Shown here: one piece after another, positions 18,071-25,242 of the stretch
Layout of the letters: every line of letters starts with the position of its first letter
How positions within the stretch are numbered: position 1 is the stretch's first letter
From: Rhodocyclales bacterium
Lineage (GTDB): Bacteria; Pseudomonadota; Gammaproteobacteria; Burkholderiales; Rhodocyclaceae
DNA: 64,000 bases
Assembly (NCBI GenBank): GCA_016215645.1
Contig: JACRIX010000060.1
Span: 1-64,000 of the forward strand
Direction: 5' to 3'
Made by a program: the position numbers and the translations under genes
The notes under the pieces: model-generated
Told to the model about the DNA's origin: nothing
The model's input: only the letters and a program-made list of their open reading frames with translations
The model's database searches: none

Positions 18071-18639
18071 GCCACCGCCCTCCGCTCGATCGTGTGCACC
18101 GTCGTCTCCTTGTACCCGCGTTCCAGCGCCAGCAGGTTCTGCTTGAGCCCGGCGTCGCGGAAATCCGAATCCTCCAGCGAGCGCTTCAGGGCCTCCAGCG
18201 ACACCACGCCGGTGGTCCTGGCAAAGGCGCCCAGCATCAGGGTGTTGGTGATGGGCTTTTTGAAGATCTCCAGCGCGATGCCGATCGCATCGCACAGACC
18301 CACGGTCGCCACGTTCGGAGCCAGCGTCACCTCGGCCAAGGGCTTGTTGCTGGCCTGGACCAGGGTGCCGCCGGGCTTGAGGCCGGCGAAGATGTCGACC
18401 GAGCGGGTCAGCGTCGGATCGACGCAGATCAGGCAGTCCGGGGCATAGATGTTGGTCATCTGGCGGATCGGCTTGTCGCTGCGGCGCAGGAAGGACACCA
18501 CCGGCGCACCGCGTCGCTCGAAGCCGAAGGACGGAATCGACACCGCGTACTTGCCCTCTTCGAGCAGCGCGGCCGCGAGCATCGCCGCCGCCGTTACGGC
18601 GCCCTGCCCGCCTCGTCCATGAAAGCGTACTTCGTACAT
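18067..18639 (-). CDS. padE: Phenylglyoxylate:acceptor oxidoreductase gamma subunit PadE
   Basis: 190 residues from MYEVRFHGRGGQGAVTAAAM, the signature start of the gamma subunit (GRGGQG, CoA/TPP contact), followed by SFGFERRGAPVVSFLR. A weak purine-rich ribosome site precedes the ATG. First of the padEFGHI block; 62 bases downstream of padD. The alternative, a general pyruvate or 2-oxoacid oxidoreductase, is made unlikely by the padBCD and padJ neighbours. Confidence 0.9.
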   Translation of the reverse strand: MYEVRFHGRGGQGAVTAAAMLAAALLEEGKYAVSIPSFGFERRGAPVVSFLRRSDKPIRQMTNIYAPDCLICVDPTLTRSVDIFAGLKPGGTLVQASNKPLAEVTLAPNVATVGLCDAIGIALEIFKKPITNTLMLGAFARTTGVVSLEALKRSLEDSDFRDAGLKQNLLALERGYKETTVHTIERRAVA

Positions 18640-18701
18640 CGCCTCTCCTCCTTTCGCCGGAACTCGTCGGTCCCGCCGCTTGTATTTCAGACTTCCAGCG
18701 C

Positions 18702-19616
18702 CTAGCTGCCGCCCGGCATCATTTTCCAGCCCGGCTTGGCGGCCGGACCGGATGGACCACGCCCACGCACCGGCAGGTGATCCACCGCCAGTCCCTGCGT
18801 ATAGGCCGCGCGCCGGACCAGGGTGTATTTCATCACCCAGCCGCTCGCCACCACCAGCAGTCCGGCGAGCAGTGCGGTCATCGACCGTCCGGGCAAACCG
18901 ATCAGTGCAGCCACCAGCACCACCGCCGGCAGGCCGTGCCCGACGGTCTGGAAGCGCGGGCCGAAGGCGTCGAGCACTTTCAGGGCGGCGACAGGCGCAC
19001 CGCTCCGGGTCAGGCCGCCGAGGAATCTTCGCCAGCACCAGACGCGCACCGCCAACAGCACCAGCAGCAGCCCCAGCAGACGGGTGCCCGGTCCCGCGCC
19101 AGCCAGAGCCGCGGCGCTGATCGCGAATCCTGCGCCCTCGGCCAGGCCGGTGGAAACCATCAGCGGCACGCTGGCCGGATGGCGCCAGGCCGGGATGCCC
19201 TTGTTCGCCGCCAGGATCCGTGCCTGACTGTAGAGGAAGGCGAGGCCGCAGGCGCCGACGACCACCGTCAATACCACCGAGCCGGTGAATATCGCCAGCG
19301 CGCCCGTCGCGAAAACAGCCAGCGCAACCACGGCTTCACGCGTCATCCAGGAGGTGGCGAAGTGCCGATAGACGTTCATCGCACGCCAGGGGCGGCCGAT
19401 CTCGAACCAGACGCAGGTCAGGCCACAGGCGATCAGCGCCAGACCAAGCAATACGGCGACACGCGTGGCGAAAGCATCGAGCCCGGCAAAGGCCGCCACC
19501 AGCAGCAGGCCGCCACCGGAGCCGCCGCAAATGAAGTTGGCCGCGGCGCGCCAGTCCCAGTTGCGCTGCTGCTTCGGGGCCGCAAGTTCCACGGCACGCG
19601 GATTGAATGGCTTCAT
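18702..19616 (-). CDS. padD: Phenylacetyl-CoA:acceptor oxidoreductase membrane subunit PadD
   Basis: 304 residues with about eight hydrophobic helices, of the DmsC/NrfD class of quinone-interacting membrane anchors. It starts MKPFNPRAVELAAPKQQRNW. The C-terminal tail is hydrophilic (DHLPVRGRGPSGPAAKPG). It anchors PadB-PadC and delivers electrons to the quinone pool. Separated from padC by 109 bases that contain GC-rich hairpins. Confidence 0.88.
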   Translation of the reverse strand: MKPFNPRAVELAAPKQQRNWDWRAAANFICGGSGGGLLLVAAFAGLDAFATRVAVLLGLALIACGLTCVWFEIGRPWRAMNVYRHFATSWMTREAVVALAVFATGALAIFTGSVVLTVVVGACGLAFLYSQARILAANKGIPAWRHPASVPLMVSTGLAEGAGFAISAAALAGAGPGTRLLGLLLVLLAVRVWCWRRFLGGLTRSGAPVAALKVLDAFGPRFQTVGHGLPAVVLVAALIGLPGRSMTALLAGLLVVASGWVMKYTLVRRAAYTQGLAVDHLPVRGRGPSGPAAKPGWKMMPGGS

Positions 19617-19635
19617 GGATTGGCTCTCCCCCCAG

Positions 19636-19656
19636 CCCCCTCGCCAAGCGAGGGGG
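19636..19656. repeat. Perfect 9-base-pair hairpin inside the pad operon
   Basis: CCCCCTCGC-CAA-GCGAGGGGG lies between padC and padD. A second smaller stem (GCCCCTTCGGGC, about 19699-19712) follows. There is no T-tract, so it is more likely an mRNA-stabilising or processing structure, or a GC-rich repeat, than a full terminator. Confidence 0.5.
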
Positions 19657-19725
19657 TGACTGTGGTTCGCCGCGTCGCGGCTCCGGTTTGTGGCTGGCGC
19701 CCCTTCGGGCGGCCGTGCGTGGCGC

Positions 19726-20373
19726 TCATGACATGTCCCACACGTAATACACGCCGGGCTCGGTACCGAGTTCCTCGTGCATGCGGAAATGCTGTGTTTC
19801 GGCCAACAGCTTGTTGACACTGCTTTCCGGATCGTCGATGTCGCCGAAGCCCATGGCACCCGAGATGCAGGAATTGACACAGGCCGGCGTCACCTCGGGA
19901 TCGACACCGGGAACCTTGCCGGTACGCTCTGCATGGTCGATGCGGTCCTTGCAGAAAGTACATTTCATCGAGACGCCGATGCGCGCCGGATCGAATCGCT
20001 TGGCCTCGGAGGCCATCGGCGAGTCACCGTAGGCATAGCGCGGTTCATGCACGATGGAGCGGGCATCGTAGGGGCAGGCCATGACGCAGTTGGCGCAGCC
20101 GATGCACAAGTCGTAGTCGATCGCCACCAGGCCGTCGGCGCGCTTGGTCGTCGCCCGCGTCGGACAGACATGCTCGCACGGCGGATCGCCGCAATGCATG
20201 CAGGCCACGGGCAGGAAGGTACGGCGCACGTCGGGAAACTCGCCGCTCTCGATGTCGAGCACGCGCCGCCACTGGATGCCCGGCGGCGTCGCGTTGGCGC
20301 CCTTGCAGGCGGCGGTACAGGTCTGGCAACCGACGCAGCGGCGCAGGTCGATGGTCATCACATATCGGGTCAT
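19726..20373 (-). CDS. padC: Phenylacetyl-CoA:acceptor oxidoreductase iron-sulfur subunit PadC
   Basis: 215 residues of the DmsB/NrfC type. Four cysteine clusters are seen in order: CVGCQTCTAAC (residue 13 on), CMHCGDPPCEHVCP, CIGCANCVMACP and CTFCKDR with CVNSC. It carries electrons from PadB to PadD. The start overlaps the padB stop by 4 bases. No signal peptide is seen, so it faces the cytoplasm. Confidence 0.92.
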   Translation of the reverse strand: MTRYVMTIDLRRCVGCQTCTAACKGANATPPGIQWRRVLDIESGEFPDVRRTFLPVACMHCGDPPCEHVCPTRATTKRADGLVAIDYDLCIGCANCVMACPYDARSIVHEPRYAYGDSPMASEAKRFDPARIGVSMKCTFCKDRIDHAERTGKVPGVDPEVTPACVNSCISGAMGFGDIDDPESSVNKLLAETQHFRMHEELGTEPGVYYVWDMS

Positions 20374-23126
20374 GCCGCGGCCCTCCCTTCCATGCGTCGC
20401 ACCGCGACCCGCACGATGTCGGCGCCGGAACCGGTGGCGTCGGTCAGGTCCAGCGACATCGGCGCGATGCTGTTGAGGCTGGGCGCTTCCATGGTCCTGG
20501 CGAAGGGCGTGGCCCAGTGGTCGAACTGGCCGATGATGACCAGGGTATCGGGACGCACGCCCTGCACCAGCGCCGCCTTGCCATAGGTGGCGCCGATGTG
20601 CGAGCGCACTTCGATGCGATCGCCCTCGGCAATGCCCAGCGAGGCTGCCGTCTTGGCATTCATGATCACGCCGGCATGGCCGCGCAGGTTTTGCGCGACT
20701 TCATGCATGACCTCGATCGCCGCGTTGCCGCCGGCGTGGTACTGCATGCTCTTGGTGGTGAGCAGCCAGAAGGGAAAGTCGGCTGCCTTGGCGCCGGACT
20801 TTTCCAGGTTGCGAATCCAGCGCCCCGGCACGTCGTGCCATTCCGGCAGCGCCGTGTATTCGGAAAGCTGCTCGTCCCACCAGTTCATCTTCTTCTCGTG
20901 CAGACGGCGACCGAGTTCGCGTCCGGCGCGCATCAGGCGCTCCTGGTAGGGCAGTTCGTAACGCAGGCCATGCTGTTCCATGGTCGGCGTCAGGTACCAC
21001 TCCAGCCGCGACATCGGCACGGTGTAGAAACCGTTCTCCTCGAACCACTTCAGGTCGTGCTCTTCGCGGCCTTCCGACATCGTGCGGGTCGCGGCGCGAC
21101 AGACGGCATCCCAGACCTGTTCGGAGCTCGGCGGCGTCGCGGGATCGAGGCGGAAGTCGTAGCCCTCGCCCTGCAGCGGCGAGACGCCGGAAATGCCTTT
21201 GTTGATGGCCTTGACGTAGGGTTCGAGCAGGCCGGTGCGGCGGGCCAGTTCGGTGGTGATCCAGGTGAAGTCGCGCGCCTCGCCCTGTGGCTCGACGGCC
21301 TTGGCGCGCAGCACCACGCCCTTGTGATCCCAGAACTGCTCCATGTACTTGGTGCCGCCCATGCGGATCATCTGCGTCGATTCGAGGTCGGTCGCTTCGG
21401 GCAGCAGCACGTCGGCCATGTAGTTGGTCTCGTCGACCGTATAGGCAAAGCAGGCCATGAAGGGGAACCTGGCCACGGTTTCGGCCAGGTGGCGCGTATC
21501 CCAGAAGGAAATCGAGGGATTCGAGCGATACACCAGCCAGACCTCGGGCAGGGTCGGCATCGGCATGCTCCAGTCGTCGGGGCGCTCGTTCTGGAACATC
21601 CAGGCCAACTGGGTCGGGCCGAGTGCCTGGCTCCAGGCGCCGTTGGCGCCGACGATGGGCACCAGGGTCTGGTGCAGGTTGCGGGTCGACGGCGACTGCT
21701 GCCACTCTTCCTTGCTGGTCGGGTTGAAGTACTGGACCATGAAGCCGTCTTCGCCCGGAGCGACCGAGAGATGACGGTTGTCGCGCGACTTGTTGAGCCG
21801 CACCGTGGTGCCGACCAGGCCGCCGGGGTTTTCCAGCGAGCCGACCAGCGCTGCCAGTACGGTGCGTGCCCAGCAGCACTCGAAGGCGCCCCAGCCGTTG
21901 TTGACCGACTTGCCCAGGGTCACCGACACCGGGCGCAGCGGCAGGGTCTTGCCGTCGATCGTTATGGTCTCGCCGATGCTGGCGGCCTCGAGGTATTCAT
22001 TGGCAATGCGGCGGATGGTTGCGGCCTTGACGTCGCAGATGGTCTCGGCCCATTCCGGCGAATACTTTTCGATGTGCTCGGACAGCATCTCGTAGGCCGT
22101 CTTGCCCTCGACCTCGCTGTACTCGCGGCGCTCCTTGTCGGCATCCACCACCACGGCCTTGCCGACGCGATAGCAGCCGGCCACGGCGGGCTTGGCGCCC
22201 GGCGTGTCATGGGCCACGGCGCTGGCGCTGTTCTCGTCCCAGACCAGCGGCTTGCCGCTGTGCGGATCGCGCAGGTAGAGGCCGTCGGGCGCGACGAGAT
22301 AGGGCGAGGCGGTGCGATCGCGCAGGAAGGGAATGTCGAGCTTCTGCAAGCCGTTCTCGCGCACCAGCACATGGATCAGCGCGAACAGGAAGGCCGGATC
22401 GGTCTTCGGCCGGATCGGCACCCATTCCGCCGAACAGGCGCCGGTGGCGGAGAGATGGGGCTCGACCTGGACGCGCTTGTAGCCACGCACGCGGGCGTCG
22501 GCATGGCGCGTCACGGCGCAGGGGCCGCCGGTGACATCGACATTGGCGCCGACGGCGATCACGTAGCGCGCATTCGGCGTATCCGAGGCGACGGTGAAGC
22601 CGCGATGCCAGAACTCGCCGTAAAGATGCTCGGAATGCACGCACTTGACGCCCTGGCCCGAGCCGAAGCTGAAATCGACGTCGCCCCAGGCGGCGAGGAA
22701 GGCCGGGAAGGTACCCATGTAGTTCGACGGCGTGCCGCCGTGGCCCAGGCTCACCGCGACCCGCGGCAGGCCGGCCTCGTCGAGCAGGCCCTTGGCGCGC
22801 ACCGCCTTGAGCTTGCCGGCGACGATGTCGAGCGCCTCGTCCCAGGAGATCGGCACGAAGCCCGGATCCTCGTTGCGGCCCTTTTTCGGGTTGGTCCGCT
22901 TCATCGGCGTGCTGATGCGATTCGGGTTGTAGGTCTTCTGCACCAGCCCGTAGGCCTTGACGCAGACACGCCCCTTGGCCGGATGCACATCGGCGGCGGC
23001 AAAATTCGGTTCGATTTCGGTGGCAACGCCATCGACCACCTTGACGTTCATCAGGTCGGGCCCGGAGACGCAGTTGTAGCAGTAGCTGGGCACGCGCTTT
23101 ACCGACTTGGGCTGGGCTGCTTCCAT
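20370..23126 (-). CDS. padB: Phenylacetyl-CoA:acceptor oxidoreductase molybdenum subunit PadB
   Basis: 918 residues from MEAAQPKSVKRVPSYCYNC; GAGGAAG lies about 6 bases before this ATG. Starts at 23132 and 23144 are also possible. Molybdopterin bis-MGD oxidoreductase family: N-terminal Cys motif, GRVCVKAYGLVQKTYNPNR, PISWDEALDIVAGKLK, and a C-terminal dinucleotide-binding domain (NAKTAASLGIAEGDRIEVRSHIG). It oxidises phenylacetyl-CoA to phenylglyoxylate in two steps. No twin-arginine signal, so it is cytoplasmic-facing. The N-terminal Fe-S motif reads CYNC, then 34 residues, then C; the usual third Cys is replaced in GPDL. Confidence 0.9.
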   Translation of the reverse strand: MEAAQPKSVKRVPSYCYNCVSGPDLMNVKVVDGVATEIEPNFAAADVHPAKGRVCVKAYGLVQKTYNPNRISTPMKRTNPKKGRNEDPGFVPISWDEALDIVAGKLKAVRAKGLLDEAGLPRVAVSLGHGGTPSNYMGTFPAFLAAWGDVDFSFGSGQGVKCVHSEHLYGEFWHRGFTVASDTPNARYVIAVGANVDVTGGPCAVTRHADARVRGYKRVQVEPHLSATGACSAEWVPIRPKTDPAFLFALIHVLVRENGLQKLDIPFLRDRTASPYLVAPDGLYLRDPHSGKPLVWDENSASAVAHDTPGAKPAVAGCYRVGKAVVVDADKERREYSEVEGKTAYEMLSEHIEKYSPEWAETICDVKAATIRRIANEYLEAASIGETITIDGKTLPLRPVSVTLGKSVNNGWGAFECCWARTVLAALVGSLENPGGLVGTTVRLNKSRDNRHLSVAPGEDGFMVQYFNPTSKEEWQQSPSTRNLHQTLVPIVGANGAWSQALGPTQLAWMFQNERPDDWSMPMPTLPEVWLVYRSNPSISFWDTRHLAETVARFPFMACFAYTVDETNYMADVLLPEATDLESTQMIRMGGTKYMEQFWDHKGVVLRAKAVEPQGEARDFTWITTELARRTGLLEPYVKAINKGISGVSPLQGEGYDFRLDPATPPSSEQVWDAVCRAATRTMSEGREEHDLKWFEENGFYTVPMSRLEWYLTPTMEQHGLRYELPYQERLMRAGRELGRRLHEKKMNWWDEQLSEYTALPEWHDVPGRWIRNLEKSGAKAADFPFWLLTTKSMQYHAGGNAAIEVMHEVAQNLRGHAGVIMNAKTAASLGIAEGDRIEVRSHIGATYGKAALVQGVRPDTLVIIGQFDHWATPFARTMEAPSLNSIAPMSLDLTDATGSGADIVRVAVRRMEGRAAA

Positions 23127-23149
23127 GCTCATCTTCCTCACCATTTCCC

Positions 23150-23965
23150 TCAATTCATCCGTTGCGGATGCGAATAGACGCAATGCCGTTCGCCGCGCGC
23201 GAAACCGATCAGCGTCACTCCCGATTCGTTCGCCACCCTGACCGCCATGCCGGTGGGTGCCGAGACCGCGGCGACCACGGCAATGCCGACAGCGGCGGAC
23301 TTCTGCACGATTTCGTAGCTGGCGCGGCTGGTCATCAGCACGAAACCGCCGTCAAAGCCTCGCCGCTGTCGCGCCACGGCGCCGATCATCTTGTCCAGGG
23401 CATTGTGGCGGCCGACGTCCTCGCACAACAGTTCGATGGCTCCGCTCGCATCGCACCAGGCGGCGGCATGCACCGCGCCGGTCAGGCCGAACAGTTGCTG
23501 GCGGCCCTGCAACTGGCCGAGGGCGCGGCTTACCGCTCCTGCGGCAAGCATCGCCGCCGAGTCGACGCGGCTGCCACGGCGCGCCAGCTGGTCCAGGCTC
23601 TCCGTGCCGCACAGGCCGCAGCCGGTGCGTCCGGCCAGGCTGCGCCGGTGCTGCTTGAGCGCCTGCGCCCGCTCGGCGGTGAGCTGCATCTGCACTTCGA
23701 TGCCGGTGCTGCGCTCGACGATCTCCAGATCGAGGATTTCGCCGACGCGCCCGACGATGCATTCGCTGAGGCTGAAACCGAAGGCGAAGTCTTCCAGGTC
23801 CGTTGGCGTTGCCAGCATCACGGCATGGGAAATGCCGTTGTAGACCAGGGCGACCGGCACTTCTTCGGCGAGGGTCTCGTCACAGGCGACGACGGCGCCG
23901 CCGGCACGGCGACTTGCCGGGTAGCATCGAAACGCCTCCATCTCCGTGCCTGCTGCGTCCTGCAT
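23150..23965 (-). CDS. fdhD: Sulfur carrier FdhD, molybdenum-cofactor sulfuration factor
   Basis: 271 residues (a start at MEAFRCY, 8 codons in, is also possible). FdhD family: LATPTDLEDFAFGFSLSE near residue 53, the conserved GRTGCGLCGTESL cysteine pair near 112-118, LCEDVGRHNALDKMIG, and TSRASYEIVQKSA. FdhD moves sulfur from a cysteine desulfurase to bis-MGD enzymes. It is the first gene of the pad operon, ending 23 bases before padB, so its likely client is PadB; no formate dehydrogenase gene is in the window. Confidence 0.92.
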   Translation of the reverse strand: MQDAAGTEMEAFRCYPASRRAGGAVVACDETLAEEVPVALVYNGISHAVMLATPTDLEDFAFGFSLSECIVGRVGEILDLEIVERSTGIEVQMQLTAERAQALKQHRRSLAGRTGCGLCGTESLDQLARRGSRVDSAAMLAAGAVSRALGQLQGRQQLFGLTGAVHAAAWCDASGAIELLCEDVGRHNALDKMIGAVARQRRGFDGGFVLMTSRASYEIVQKSAAVGIAVVAAVSAPTGMAVRVANESGVTLIGFARGERHCVYSHPQRMN

Positions 23966-24009
23966 TTAGGCCTGCTCCTCCGAGGCGGGCGTGGCGCCCT
24001 GTTTCCAAT

Positions 24010-24050
24010 ACGATACAGTTTGTTGCTTTTACAAGCAAGCTTTTTGTATC
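24010..24050. promoter_or_regulatory. Promoter/operator between fdhD and paaX
   Basis: An inverted repeat GATACA (24012-24017) ... TGTATC (24045-24050), separated by 27 bases. On the minus strand a promoter-like pair TTGCTT (24033-24038) and TATCGT (24010-24015) with a 17-base spacer would serve fdhD-pad. The GATACA arm overlaps the -10. The same arrangement recurs at 25146. I infer these to be PaaX operators. Confidence 0.5.
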
Positions 24051-24113
24051 ATATAAGTATCGCCTTATACGGGATACTGAATACAATCACCCCACGCAGC
24101 CGCCTCGCCTACA

Positions 24114-25133
24114 ATGCCGCCACAAGGGATACACCCGCCCCGCAAACCAACGCACCGCATCGGAAACGAATTGAAAAGCCGACACCTGAGCCAGTGGATC
24201 AGCAACTTCCTCGACCAGCACCCGACCCGTGCGAACTCGCTGATCATCACCATTTACGGTGACTTCATCGCCCCCCATGGCGGCACGGTCTGGCTCGGCA
24301 GTTTCATCCGCCTGGTCGAGCCGCTGGGGATCAACGAGCGCATGGTGCGCACCAGCGTATATCGCCTGTCGCAGGAGAAATGGCTGGTCTCGGAACAACT
24401 CGGGCGGCGCAGCTACTACAGCCTGACCGCCTCCGGCCGGCGCCGCTTCGAGCAAGCCTATCGCCGCATCTATTTCATTCCGCAGGACACCTGGACCGGG
24501 GAATGGCAACTGGTTCTGATCCCAGGCTCACTGGCCGGGGCGCAGCGCGATCAGTTGCGCAAGGAGCTCACTTGGGCGGGCTACGGCGCATTCGCTTCGG
24601 GCATCCTGGCCCATCCATCAGCCGATTCCGAGGCCCTGCTCGACATCCTTCAGGAGACCGGCGCCCACGACAAGGTGGTGGCCATGCGCGCCGCCAACAT
24701 CAGCGCCCTGACCAGCAAGCCGTTGCAGGAGCTGGTTCATGAATGCTGGAACCTCGATGCGCTGACCGCCAAATACACCGACTTCATCGAACGCTTCCGG
24801 CCAGTGCTGCGCACCCTCCGTGGCACCAGCGATCTCGATCCCGCGCAGTGCTTCATTGTTCAGACCCTGCTGATGCACGACTTTCGCCGCGCCCTGCTGC
24901 ATGATCCGCAGTTGCCCGCGCAACTGCTGCCGGCCAACTGGAGCGGCGGCGTGGCGCGCCAGCTGTGCCGGGACATCTATGCGATCACCTGGCCCCATGC
25001 CCAACGCCATCTGCTGACCGTCTGTGAAACCGCCAGCGGCCCCCTGCCACCGGCAGCCGCCTACTTTCATGAGCGCTTTGGCGGACTTGCGACCCCGGCA
25101 ATGGACCGGGATCAGGCAAGCGCCCTGAATTGA
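24114..25133 (+). CDS. paaX: PaaX-family transcriptional repressor of phenylacetate metabolism
   Basis: 339 residues. PaaX features: an N-terminal winged helix (SLIITIYGDFIAPHGGTVWLGSFIRLVEPLGINERMVRTSVYRLSQEKWL, about residues 42-92), the central PaaX domain, and a C-terminal HRLRR-type region. PaaX proteins bind phenylacetyl-CoA and then release DNA. It diverges from fdhD-pad and precedes an acyl-CoA synthetase gene, with matching inverted repeats in front of each. A TTG start at 24171 would give a shorter product beginning LKSRHLSQW, closer to family starts; no strong ribosome site favours either. Confidence 0.88.
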   Translation: MPPQGIHPPRKPTHRIGNELKSRHLSQWISNFLDQHPTRANSLIITIYGDFIAPHGGTVWLGSFIRLVEPLGINERMVRTSVYRLSQEKWLVSEQLGRRSYYSLTASGRRRFEQAYRRIYFIPQDTWTGEWQLVLIPGSLAGAQRDQLRKELTWAGYGAFASGILAHPSADSEALLDILQETGAHDKVVAMRAANISALTSKPLQELVHECWNLDALTAKYTDFIERFRPVLRTLRGTSDLDPAQCFIVQTLLMHDFRRALLHDPQLPAQLLPANWSGGVARQLCRDIYAITWPHAQRHLLTVCETASGPLPPAAAYFHERFGGLATPAMDRDQASALN

Positions 25134-25145
25134 TGGATATCAATC

Positions 25146-25192
25146 GATACATTTTTATTAACTGTTGCGCATAGTTTTGTATCTGATATAGT
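25146..25192 (+). promoter_or_regulatory. Promoter and putative PaaX operator before acyl-CoA synthetase gene
   Basis: GATACA (25146-25151) ... TGTATC (25178-25183), spacing 26, closely like 24012-24050. A promoter-like TTGCGC (25165-25170), 16-base spacer, TATAGT (25187-25192) overlaps it; the right arm falls in the spacer, which would suit repression. Confidence 0.55.
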
Positions 25193-25242
25193 TCGGCCCT
25201 GAGGTAATCTGTCGATAGTGCAGCCCCTCGGGGGAGAACATC

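Noticed and set aside
20776-20805. GGGAAAGTCGGCTGCC in padB as a repeat copy
   Set aside because: The core breaks after AGTCGGC; residues fit the protein without invoking the repeat.
20517-23177. 886-codon antisense open frame across padB
   Set aside because: No ribosome site, no recognisable domains, and the opposite strand encodes a full-length enzyme; a GC-rich artefact.
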